This document shows positions 20,945 through 28,234 of a stretch of 64,000 nucleotides of DNA, piece by piece. Made by a program: the position numbers and the translations under genes. The notes under the pieces were generated by a model. That model had not been told where the DNA came from. It did no database searches and was given only the letters and a program-made list of their open reading frames with translations. The first letter of the stretch is position 1; the number at the start of each line of letters is the position of its first letter. Source of the DNA: Bacteroidetes bacterium UBA6161 (lineage in GTDB: Bacteria; Bacteroidota; Bacteroidia; NS11-12g; UBA955). The stretch spans positions 18,473 to 82,472 of the forward strand of contig DIUJ01000050.1 in assembly GCA_002422315.1 (NCBI GenBank), written 5' to 3'.

Positions 20945-22073
20945 CTACTCTTTTTGTAAATATGCTTTTATGAATTTATTAAGTTCCTCGTCACCTTCCT
21001 TAGTATTGCCTATTTGCCTTAGCAGTTCATTACCTTCTGAGTCAAAAAGAATTTTTGTGGGGAATGCCCCCTATTTTATATGCTTGAGTTTTACGGTAGG
21101 CACTATCTTTCTCCATTTGAAAAGTATAGTTTTTGAACTTTTTAAAGTTTTGTATAGCTATAGGCTCGTCATAGGGATTGTATGCTACGATTTCTAATTG
21201 GCTATTGGAAAAAGAATCGCGAAGCGATTGAACAAAGGGCATCCCTATGAGGCATGGTCTACAGCCAATAAACCAAAAATCGTACAACAAAAGTGTAGAC
21301 TCCGAGCGGGTTTCTTTTTTTATAGAGAGAGTATCTATTTCTACTCGCTTTGTTCTTGGAATTGCCCTCATGCTATCTCTTAGGCTATTAAACTCAAAAG
21401 GCAGAATCTCTGCTTCTACTTTTTTGTAATCTACTCTCCCTTTAGACTTACTTACACTGTAATAGTAGTCGTAAATGTAGGTAGTATAAATTGTATCTCC
21501 CTCCAATTGCCTCGTATAAAACTGAACGCTATCTATCAAAAGCGTCTTTTTATTGATCCAATATACATGGGATTTACTTTTATTGGTCAAACTATAGTTT
21601 TCTCCACTCCCTTTTAGTTTTTGTACTAAAACATAAGGATAATAAAAACATGAAGAAAACGGATTTTGGTAACCATACAAATTCGTAGAACCTACTACAC
21701 GGCTGCATTTATCCCATTTGCCAAGATAGTTTGGCCAATTATCTGTACTATCATTCCAATGCATGTATACCTTAGAAAAGGAGTCCTTGGGCCCTGTTTT
21801 TTCTGTAACGGTATAGTTTTTATAGTAATACAACATCCCTATATGTTGCATGTCAAATTTTTTGGCATTTTCCTCCCTGTATTGCTTTACATAATAAGAA
21901 CTCCATTTGGGTTCTTGATTAAACATATCTGTGGTTTTTGAAATTACTTTTAAAAAAAGTGTGTCCATTTCCATATACTGCTTATATACATCTAAATACC
22001 TTATTGGTTTGGGACTTTTTGCGCCCAAACCAATAAGTACAATGAACAAGAATATATAGGTGATGTATTTCAT
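20945..22073 (-). pseudogene. Secreted TlpA-like thioredoxin-fold protein, paralogue 3 (CRPC, frameshifted)
   Basis: The uninterrupted frame runs 21042-22073 (343 residues) with a signal peptide and a thioredoxin active site LYDFWFIGCRPCLIGMPF. It breaks just after the cis-proline motif: YKIGGIP is followed by HKNSF and a stop. Dropping one C from the CCCC run (minus strand, 21059-21062) restores the frame as PTKILFDSEGNELLRQIGN and so on to a stop at 20945, which aligns with the conserved C-terminus of the paralogues. So the gene carries a +1 frameshift, either a real recent mutation, a phase-variable homopolymer, or a sequencing error. It lies 44 bp after the start of gap from paralogue 4 and just upstream of paralogue 2. 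Confidence 0.75.
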
Positions 22074-22117
22074 TTTAAATTACAAAGTTAAAAAAATAAT
22101 TTACTCCTCTCCCCTAG

Positions 22118-23251
22118 CTACTTTTTTGCCAATTCTTCCTCTATCAATTTTTTCAAGGTTTCGTAATCGTCAGGTTTGTTGCCAGAGCTGCGGTAAAGTA
22201 CCTCCCCACGGGCGTTAATTAAGATTTTAGTAGGAAAAGCTTTTACATCAAATTTACCGACATACTCCTGACTGTCGTATAGCATATTGAGGTCTAGTTT
22301 AAATTTGGTTTTGTATTCATCAATATCCTCTTGCTTATCAAAAGAATACAACTCTACTTTTAATTGGTCTTCGGTAAAATCATTTCTAAGTTTTTGCATT
22401 ACTTTAAAACTCTGGAAACAAGGGTTGCAACCTATAAACCAAAAATCTAGTAGGGTAAGGGCTTGGAATTCTTTCTTTGGGTCAAAGTTTTGTTGTAAGG
22501 AATCTCGCTTATGATTTCTTGCTTTTTGTCTCTTATGCAATTGGATAGCAGCCTCTTTCAAGAATAAATTTGTGGTATCTATAGGAAATACAGGGCATTC
22601 CTTTTTATTTTCCCCATTTACATTAAAGTATTCAAACTGTATGTTGAAATACTTTGAAGGCTTTTTGCTTATAGAAGTAATTTCCCTTATCAACAGTGTT
22701 TTCTTGTCTATAAACAGCCTGACCCTGTTTCTATCTACAAGCAGTCTCAAATCAAAAGCATAGGTAGAATCATTTAAAGAAATCAGGTTTTTATCCTCTT
22801 GTTTTTTTGAGAAAAGGGTGCCTTCTTCAAAAGGGGTATGGTAAATTAGGCTCCAGAAGTTTGTAGGTGGTCTATAAAGATAAAATTCCTTGTCCCATGG
22901 TTCTATTTTTGTAAAGGTATCAAAAAACAAGTTAAAGGAATAGCTCCAAAAAGTATCTATCGCATTTGATTTGACAAGGTTGAACCTATCATCGATCATT
23001 AAAACATCTGCATTGTATAAGAATTTATTGGTTTTATCTGATACCTTTCTTACTTCAAAAAATTCTTTAAAAACAACTATCTTTTTGTCTTCATCGCTCC
23101 AAGAGGAGTCTTTAATAGAAAAATCTAGCTGTTTTATTTGTTTATATGCATTTATTACATCTGCTACTTTGTGTTGGGCATGAATAAAGTTAGCAGTAAT
23201 TAAAAGCCATAAGAGGAAAACATGGCGTTTAAAGTGGTAAAGTATTTTCAT
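22118..23251 (-). CDS. Secreted TlpA-like thioredoxin-fold protein, paralogue 4 (CNPC)
   Basis: A 377-residue near-duplicate of the 18510 protein, with the same signal peptide (RHVFLLWLLITANFIHA), the active site DFWFIGCNPCFQSF and the cis-proline VKAFPTKILINARGE. Residues about 1-45 and 195-377 are almost the same as in paralogue 1, while the middle (from FFEVRKVSDKTNK to about FPIDTTN) shows many substitutions. It is the first gene of a four-member minus-strand series (23251 to 18510). The short leader shared with paralogues 1 and 2 (a TTTTTACAAAATG context at the start codon) suggests common expression signals. Confidence 0.85.
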   Translation of the reverse strand: MKILYHFKRHVFLLWLLITANFIHAQHKVADVINAYKQIKQLDFSIKDSSWSDEDKKIVVFKEFFEVRKVSDKTNKFLYNADVLMIDDRFNLVKSNAIDTFWSYSFNLFFDTFTKIEPWDKEFYLYRPPTNFWSLIYHTPFEEGTLFSKKQEDKNLISLNDSTYAFDLRLLVDRNRVRLFIDKKTLLIREITSISKKPSKYFNIQFEYFNVNGENKKECPVFPIDTTNLFLKEAAIQLHKRQKARNHKRDSLQQNFDPKKEFQALTLLDFWFIGCNPCFQSFKVMQKLRNDFTEDQLKVELYSFDKQEDIDEYKTKFKLDLNMLYDSQEYVGKFDVKAFPTKILINARGEVLYRSSGNKPDDYETLKKLIEEELAKK

Positions 23252-23280
23252 TTTGTAAAAATAGTATTTATCAAATAATT

Positions 23281-24627
23281 TTAATTTAGTTTATATACTG
23301 CTCTTATTAGAAGGCCTCTGGCAATACCAGAGCCAAATGGTTCAAACTTCTCATCTCCTTCTCTAAATTTCGTTAAATTCTGAAAAGTATATACTGAACC
23401 CATCGATCTCAATTGCAATGAAAAATTATGGTTGACTTTTTTAAACAATCTCAATGGTTTGTATATAAATGTGTAAGCACCAAAAACCTGCATAGTCTTA
23501 AAAGCAAAATTATATTCTAAGTCGTTGGGTTCAGAAAGTAATTCAACTTTACCGTTAAAATAAGATAATCCAAGTGAAGTGGAAAATGAAAATCTATTTA
23601 AGCCACGCATAAACTTTGGATAAACAGAAATAAATGCACTTAGCCTATCTGATGATTGTATATCAAAAACATCTGTTGGATTAGAGGATCGTAGGCCAAT
23701 ATAACCTAGATTTACTGACAAACGACGTTTAATAAAATATTCCAAATCTGTATTAATAACCATATAGTTAATAGTAGTACTTGACGTATTATTTTCATAA
23801 TACACAGGCCTCCGATTAAAACCCAGGCCTGCATGAATGCTTTTTTCTTTATACAGCTGGTCAAAAGTAGATATACGAAACTTTTCAGGAATTTCCTTGT
23901 TGACTTGTTTTGCAAGAGGGCTTAATTGGTATTTTATGCCGAAAGTTAAAAAATTACTATTCGCAAACCTAGGATTATAAGGTGGCTTATTAATGTCGAA
24001 ACCGCTCTCAAGTCTATTGATATAATATGTAGGGATGCTGTATATCAATTGTCCAGAAAACCTACTAGTGGGAAGATGGAATCTATTTTTAGGATAAAAT
24101 TGTACAATAAAACCTGCATTTACACTTGCATCAGAAATATCTATTTTATTGGTAGAATTTATAAATCCACCTTTTACATAGGAACGATTAAATACACCAA
24201 ATACTCCTATATTATAGAGGATAGAAGAGTGTTTGGGGTTTATTTGAAAAAACTTGGGATAATAAGCTACGCCTATACCCAAAAGAGGATTAAAAGAAGA
24301 TAATTTTCTTCTTTCCGTTTGTGAAAAGGTAGTATCAATTTTTGAAGTACTATAATAGTGAGTTAAAGCTGCATATCCCAAAACGGATAATCGATTTGCT
24401 AAAAAGTATTCAACATTAATTGATGCAGAGTTATTAATACCAAAATGGGTTTCATTTACATCAATATGAATAGAAGTATTTTGAGGCAAAAATCCAAAGC
24501 CTGAATAGCATGTCCCTTTTTTTAAAGCGAAGTGACTAAAATTTTGTATTGAAGTATCTTCCGAATAGGAAAAAAAAGGCATGAAAAATGCTAAACAGAG
24601 CCAAAGTATTTTTGCTCTGTTTAGCAT
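23281..24627 (-). CDS. Envelope protein with two repeated beta-strand-rich halves
   Basis: A 448-residue protein of unrecognised family. It starts with a signal peptide (MLNRAKILWLCLAFFMPFF, then SYSEDTS). The rest is rich in alternating strands typical of outer-membrane barrels and contains an internal duplication: SINVEYFLANRLSVLGYAAL near residues 75-95 matches INTDLEYFIKRRLSVNLGYIGL near 300-320, each followed by a segment ending in YPKF. I chose the ATG at 24627 because the longer frame from 24705 runs through the 125 bp dispersed repeat and puts 26 polar residues before the signal peptide. It could be one wide barrel or two linked small barrels. Confidence 0.65.
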   Translation of the reverse strand: MLNRAKILWLCLAFFMPFFSYSEDTSIQNFSHFALKKGTCYSGFGFLPQNTSIHIDVNETHFGINNSASINVEYFLANRLSVLGYAALTHYYSTSKIDTTFSQTERRKLSSFNPLLGIGVAYYPKFFQINPKHSSILYNIGVFGVFNRSYVKGGFINSTNKIDISDASVNAGFIVQFYPKNRFHLPTSRFSGQLIYSIPTYYINRLESGFDINKPPYNPRFANSNFLTFGIKYQLSPLAKQVNKEIPEKFRISTFDQLYKEKSIHAGLGFNRRPVYYENNTSSTTINYMVINTDLEYFIKRRLSVNLGYIGLRSSNPTDVFDIQSSDRLSAFISVYPKFMRGLNRFSFSTSLGLSYFNGKVELLSEPNDLEYNFAFKTMQVFGAYTFIYKPLRLFKKVNHNFSLQLRSMGSVYTFQNLTKFREGDEKFEPFGSGIARGLLIRAVYKLN

Positions 24628-24640
24628 GAATAGACTCACG

Positions 24641-24765
24641 CTCTCGCTCGCATCTTTAGAGTGTGAAATTTCTTTGCTTCTGGCATCTATATTACTTATC
24701 TTCATATTTGTACTATTTTTAGTGGGCTCGCTATATTTGCACTGCTATATTTATAATGTTCAGCT
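24641..24765. repeat. 125 bp dispersed repeat, copy A
   Basis: Begins CTCTCGCTCGCATCTTTAGA and ends near ATAATGTTCAGC. It matches 26049-26173 almost base for base, and its first 42 bases match 28030-28071. It lies immediately upstream of the 23281-24627 gene and probably contains the promoter region of that gene. Confidence 0.85.
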
Positions 24766-24788
24766 TTAAAAACATAGCCAATGCTATA

Positions 24789-24809
24789 TCGCTCGCAAGA
24801 TGCGAGCGA
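24789..24809. repeat. REP-like palindrome, intact copy 1
   Basis: Perfect 9 bp stem TCGCTCGCA / TGCGAGCGA with an AGA loop. The same palindrome is found at 28174-28194 (one mismatch) and, split by an insertion, at 26298-26470. Confidence 0.8.
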
Positions 24810-24857
24810 GAGCGATGGGAAATGCGATTCAAAATCACAAACAAATATTTTTGCATG

Positions 24858-25679
24858 TTATAACTTTTGTTTGCTACCCAAGGGGTCTCTTATATTTTTG
24901 AATGAGGTTTCTGCAAAATAGTACTTAAAAAAAACAGATACTTCTAAACTCCTTCCAAAATTTTGATGTTTAAAGTTATGTAATTCTCCTGTTTCTCTGT
25001 CCATTACGAAAATATCTCTTTCTATAAGTTTTTGGGATGTAGGAAAATGGAATTGAAGATTAATTCCTATGGCCTTTTTTCTAGAAAAATTATATTGTCC
25101 TTCAATACCTAATACAGGCCTGAAGCCACTATAATAATTTTCTACGCTATCCCAAAATTTAAAGAAAGTTTGGTCGTTATTTCTTCCTACGCTTCTCCAA
25201 TCATTAGAGTTGGGTATAAATCTAATATCACTTTTTCGAAAATAGTTTAATGATACGGTACTCATAACTTGAATATTTCTTGCTTTATAATATATATAAC
25301 CATATTTAAGTCCTGTACTAAACCTGGTAGATAAAAATGTCAAACCACCACCTTTCGTATATTCTGATTTGTCATGATACCCATCCCCTTTGTGATGAAA
25401 AACTCCTTTAATTACAGGATTATCGCTCTGCCTAAAAACAGAAATATGGTGCCTTTTATATTCCACACCAACTTTGATAGGATAAGAGGGATAAGAGGCC
25501 AATCTTTCGTAATAATACTCCTTTATTTGCTCTCGAGAAAGTGTAGCACCCGACTGTATATAGTTAAATTGCATCATTGTAGAATAATGTAGCTCTGCAA
25601 AATACTTCCAAGTTTGTGCATTCCCCAAACTTGGAAGTATTAAAATAACCAGTAGTGCTCTATAGGATTTAATAGCCAT
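24858..25679 (-). CDS. Outer-membrane beta-barrel-like protein
   Basis: A 273-residue exported protein of unknown family: signal peptide MAIKSYRALLVILILPSLGNA before QTWKYF, followed by strands with alternating hydrophobic residues (for example STRFSTGLKYGYIYYKARNIQ, RPVLGIEGQYNFSRKKAIGINLQF and a C-terminal LEVSVFFKYYFAE). Near the end there is a short polar tail instead of a terminal aromatic. The start codon lies 31 bp after the stop of the truncated HTH copy, so it is placed like an effector gene behind an HTH regulator, as the Cys-rich lipoprotein is behind the second HTH copy. Confidence 0.65.
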   Translation of the reverse strand: MAIKSYRALLVILILPSLGNAQTWKYFAELHYSTMMQFNYIQSGATLSREQIKEYYYERLASYPSYPIKVGVEYKRHHISVFRQSDNPVIKGVFHHKGDGYHDKSEYTKGGGLTFLSTRFSTGLKYGYIYYKARNIQVMSTVSLNYFRKSDIRFIPNSNDWRSVGRNNDQTFFKFWDSVENYYSGFRPVLGIEGQYNFSRKKAIGINLQFHFPTSQKLIERDIFVMDRETGELHNFKHQNFGRSLEVSVFFKYYFAETSFKNIRDPLGSKQKL

Positions 25680-25710
25680 GTATTATTCTGCCTGCTAGTG
25701 TATACAAAAA

Positions 25711-25905
25711 TTAGCTAGAAGGCATGTCTAGCTCTTGTGCAATACTTTCTATAATATTTATACTTAAATCCACTTCGCCTTTTTCTACGCGTTGTAGCCA
25801 GTTTTGGCTCTTTCCTAATTTATTTGCAAGACCATCTTGCGAATAGCTCCGAACTGCACGTGCTACACGTATATTTTCTCCAATTAGCTTTAAATCCAGT
25901 TTCAT
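25711..25905 (-). pseudogene. XRE-type HTH regulator, truncated copy
   Basis: Encodes 64 residues of a helix-turn-helix_3 (XRE/Cro) domain: LIGENIRVARAVRSYSQ, then the recognition region LANKLGKSQNWLQRVEKGEV and the third/fourth helix IIESIAQELDMPSS, where it stops. In the intact copy (27548) the frame continues after MPSS with QLLYTLAGK. Here the Gln codon CAA is TAA, and reading through the stop gives FLYTLAGRII before a second stop, so this is a nonsense-truncated paralogue. The DNA-binding part is complete and might still bind. The ATG at 25905 is used, not the long upstream frame, which crosses the promoter and repeats. Confidence 0.8.
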
Positions 25906-25910
25906 TGTTG

Positions 25911-25918
25911 CAAATATA
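25911..25918 (-). promoter_or_regulatory. -7 promoter element of truncated HTH gene
   Basis: Minus-strand TATATTTG (TAnnTTTG), 5 nt before the ATG, so the message would be leaderless. The same arrangement precedes the intact copy. Confidence 0.6.
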
Positions 25919-26048
25919 GAGAGTGGAAAATCGAAAATAAATAGAACAAGTTCTAATTTTAAGAACGGACAGGGAATGAAAATGCGATTCAAACTAGACC
26001 TTAAGCGTCCGGTGTCTGAGCGAAGCCGAAAACAGTAATTTGAAGCTG

Positions 26049-26173
26049 CTCTCGCTCGCATCTTGAGAGTGTGAAATTTCTTTGCCTATGGCATCTATAT
26101 TACTTATCTTCATATTTGTACTATTTTTAGTGGGCTCGCTATATTTGCACTGCTATATTTATAATGTTCAGCT
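26049..26173. repeat. 125 bp dispersed repeat, copy B
   Basis: Matches 24641-24765 along its whole length. It sits at the upstream edge of the duplicated HTH block and is not followed by a minus-strand gene here. Confidence 0.85.
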
Positions 26174-26297
26174 TCTGAAATATAGCCATCTCTTACAGGG
26201 GTAGCGGCCAGTGGATGGTGATACGTCAATCCCTAAGAAACTTTAGGAGGGATACAAAATATAACATTTTCTTATACGTCAGAGGCGGTTTACTAGT

Positions 26298-26470
26298 TCA
26301 CTCGCAAGATGCCATAAGTGTACGAAAGATAAAGTTTTGCTAAAAGCTAGTTATATTTCGTGAAGAATAAAAACAAAACCATATATAAATGCCAAGTGTA
26401 TACTTTGTGATTTTAGTAAGAAAAGTAATCTTAAAAGGACTTCCGTACACTTATGGCAAGATGCGAGTGA
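26298..26470. repeat. REP-like palindrome split by an insertion
   Basis: Left arm TCACTCGCA-AGA-TG (26298-26311) and right arm TGCGAGTGA (26462-26470) form a perfect 9 bp stem once the insert at 26312-26456 and one 7 bp duplicate are removed. Uninterrupted versions exist at 24789 and 28174. Confidence 0.85.
26312..26456. mobile_element. 145 bp MITE-like element with terminal inverted repeats and 7 bp TSD
   Basis: The ends are 17 bp inverted repeats with one mismatch: CCATAAGTGTACGAAAG (26312-26328) and CTTCCGTACACTTATGG (26440-26456). They are flanked by a direct repeat CAAGATG (26305-26311 and 26457-26463) that occurs once in the uninterrupted palindrome copies. No open frame fits inside, so it is non-autonomous. 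The parent transposase family cannot be named from the window. Confidence 0.8.
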
Positions 26471-26543
26471 GAGCGGGTGATAGAGGTATCACCCGCAATG
26501 GCAGGAAAAACAGTTCTAAATCATCGATAATTTAATAGAAGAA

Positions 26544-27425
26544 TCAATTTATAACTATTCTGTTATTAATAATAGAAAAGTCTTTCGATTCCCCTGACAA
26601 TGGATTATTAACCTTTCCTGATAAAGTACAAGACGAACAATTGCTGGCATCACACCATTTAGCTATTAGTTTTGATTGGAGTGGGCATGTTTGAGTGCCA
26701 CCAGCATTACATTTGCATTTTGTTGTTGATCCCGAACCAATTATAGACATCCACGGAGAGGAATTGTCTATATCGCTGGGTACTTCTATTGCTAAAACAT
26801 AGTCGAAAATATCAATAAAAACTAATTTTTTGTTATTGGGATTTGAAGAAGGCATAAGATTTGTTTCAAGTTCAATTAGTTTTTGTATTACATTAGGATG
26901 ATTATGGAATCTTGCAGGTAACATAATTCGGCCGTTTAATTCTGATGGTGTTGAGAAAAATGCCATTTTATCGTCATTGAATATAACGAGATCTTCAACT
27001 GTAGTAGATATCGTACCATTTAAAGATTCGCTAACACTTTCTGATTTTTTACAGGAACTACAACTGGTCATAACACATGCATAAGTGCCATTGGCTAGCG
27101 CCGGACTACAACCTCCTGTATTACTAGTGCAATTACATGTAACAGAACCAGTGTTCGTTTCAGGAGTGAATCCCCCATTAGCCAATGAGCCAACAATTGA
27201 ATAACCGCTTGGCACTTGGAAGTTAATTTTATTATTTGTTTCAATTAATGTTGTTCCTATTGGGAAATTAAAATTAGCTAAACTAGAATAATTAATATTA
27301 TTAATGGAGTTTGAAACTGTTTCATTCTGGGGATTATAAAGTTTCTCATTTGTTTTTTTACATGATGTAAAATAGATTGCCCCAACTACCAGTAAAGACA
27401 ATAGTGTTAAAGTTAATTTTTTCAT
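26544..27425 (-). CDS. Lipoprotein with two six-cysteine modules
   Basis: A 293-residue protein of unrecognised family. The N-terminus MKKLTLTLLSLLVVGAIYFT with Cys22 looks like a lipoprotein signal. Two modules share cysteine spacing: Cys97, 99, 106, 117, 122, 125 (C-x-C-x6-C-x10-C-x4-C-x2-C) and Cys237, 239, 247, 258, 263, 266 (C-x-C-x7-C-x10-C-x4-C-x2-C), both with a CSSC core. Each module is followed by a similar LxG...D...I-x-N stretch, so about 55 residues were duplicated; the part between has no cysteine. The modules could be disulfide-knit or metal-binding. The gene lies 122 bp downstream of the intact HTH regulator and may be its target. Confidence 0.7.
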   Translation of the reverse strand: MKKLTLTLLSLLVVGAIYFTSCKKTNEKLYNPQNETVSNSINNINYSSLANFNFPIGTTLIETNNKINFQVPSGYSIVGSLANGGFTPETNTGSVTCNCTSNTGGCSPALANGTYACVMTSCSSCKKSESVSESLNGTISTTVEDLVIFNDDKMAFFSTPSELNGRIMLPARFHNHPNVIQKLIELETNLMPSSNPNNKKLVFIDIFDYVLAIEVPSDIDNSSPWMSIIGSGSTTKCKCNAGGTQTCPLQSKLIAKWCDASNCSSCTLSGKVNNPLSGESKDFSIINNRIVIN

Positions 27426-27547
27426 AAATATTTTTATTTTATTTCTTTAACAAACATCAATAGCAAATTTTATAATTACAAATCTAATTTATAGCTGGGT
27501 TGTTTTAATTTATAGCTGGGCTATTGTATTTTATATATTTTTGGCAC

Positions 27548-27886
27548 TTAAAGCTTTTTCTCCAGTGTAATTATTGCATTGGTAAGTCTCTCAATTAACT
27601 CTTCACTATTAAAAATACATTGATTAAAACTCTGAGCATTTTTACCTATAGTGCAATTATCTAATATTTTCCCTGCTAAAGTATATAATAATTGGCTAGA
27701 AGGCATGTCTAGCTCTTGTGCAATACTTTCTATAATATTTATACTTAAATCCACTTCGCCTTTTTCTACGCGTTGTAGCCAGTTTTGGCTCTTTCCTAAT
27801 TTATTTGCAAGACCATCTTGTGAATAACAACGAACCACTCGTGCAATACGAATATTTTCTCCAATTAGCTTTAAATCCAGTTTCAT
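27548..27886 (-). CDS. XRE-type HTH transcriptional regulator, intact copy
   Basis: A 112-residue DNA-binding protein with an N-terminal HTH_3 domain (KLIGENIRIARVVRCYSQDG then KLGKSQNWLQRVEKGEV, residues 6-60) and a C-terminal helical tail of about 48 residues ending in LIERLTNAIITLEKKL, likely a dimerisation helix. Over the HTH it is almost identical to the truncated copy at 25711. The ATG at 27886 was chosen because the longer frame runs upstream through the promoter and the dispersed repeat. It precedes the Cys-rich lipoprotein gene. Confidence 0.85.
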   Translation of the reverse strand: MKLDLKLIGENIRIARVVRCYSQDGLANKLGKSQNWLQRVEKGEVDLSINIIESIAQELDMPSSQLLYTLAGKILDNCTIGKNAQSFNQCIFNSEELIERLTNAIITLEKKL

Positions 27887-28072
27887 TCTTGCAAATATAG
27901 AGAGTGGAAAATCGAAAAAAAATAGAACAAGTTCTAATTTTAAGAACGGACAGGGAATAAAAATATGATTCAAACTAGACCTTAAGCGTCCGGTGTCTGA
28001 GCGAAGCCGAAAACAGTAATTTGAAACTGCTCTCGCTCGCATCTTGAGAGTGTGAAATTTCTTTGCCTATGG
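27672..28072. repeat. 401 bp duplicated HTH block, copy 2
   Basis: Counterpart of 25691-26091. It ends within the first 42 bases of the 125 bp repeat (28030-28071), where the homology to copies A and B stops. Confidence 0.85.
27892..27899 (-). promoter_or_regulatory. -7 promoter element of the HTH gene
   Basis: Minus-strand TATATTTG, 5 nt before the ATG at 27886; implies a leaderless mRNA. Confidence 0.6.
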
Positions 28073-28081
28073 GTTTATTAT

Positions 28082-28115
28082 CGCTTCAAGAGTTTTGAAC
28101 TCTTGAAGCGTTTTT
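28082..28115 (+). terminator. Perfect 13 bp hairpin with T-run
   Basis: CGCTTCAAGAGTT / AACTCTTGAAGCG with a TTG loop and five T on the plus-strand side. The adjoining genes are on the minus strand, for which the tail is A-rich rather than T-rich, so it may be a repeat-borne hairpin rather than a working terminator of the 28235 gene. Confidence 0.5.
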
Positions 28116-28173
28116 GATAGAGGGTATGTTAAACTTTTAGAATTTATTAGTTCGCCAGAGGCGGTATGATAGA

Positions 28174-28194
28174 TCACTCGCAAGATGCGAGCGA
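28174..28194. repeat. REP-like palindrome, intact copy 2
   Basis: TCACTCGCA-AGA-TGCGAGCGA, a 9 bp stem with one mismatch. It is preceded by GCCAGAGGCGGT as is the split copy at 26298, so the homologous block is larger than the palindrome. Confidence 0.8.
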
Positions 28195-28234
28195 TAGCTG
28201 GATGTCTATCAGATTGAAAAAATCTAATTTGATT

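Larger units (their letters stand above)
25691..26091. repeat. 401 bp duplicated HTH block, copy 1
   Basis: Nearly identical to 27672-28072. The block covers the HTH gene, its promoter, the GGTGTCTGAGCGAAGCCGAA repeat and the start of the CTCTCGCTCGC repeat. At the 26091 end this copy runs on into the 125 bp repeat; copy 2 does not. Confidence 0.85.
26186..26543. other. Gene-free repeat-rich interval
   Basis: No coding potential. It holds an imperfect hairpin around ATCCCTAAGAAACTTTAGGA (about 26231-26250), a CAGAGGCGGT block also found at 28155, the split REP palindrome with its 145 bp insert, and a strong 10 bp hairpin at 26473-26496 (GCGGGTGATA / TATCACCCGC, loop GAGG) without a T-tail on either strand. 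Confidence 0.65.

Noticed and set aside
24628..24705. N-terminal extension of the 23281 protein starting at 24705
   Set aside because: It is a translation of the 125 bp dispersed repeat and puts charged residues in front of the signal peptide; the ATG at 24627 is better.
25906..26061. N-terminal extension of the HTH proteins (MRARA...)
   Set aside because: It crosses the -7 box and the dispersed repeats, while the ATG at 25905 (and 27886 in the second copy) fits both promoter and family length.
28082..28115. A terminator for the 28235 gene
   Set aside because: The T-run is on the plus-strand side, so it does not face the minus-strand transcript; kept only as a hairpin with low confidence.
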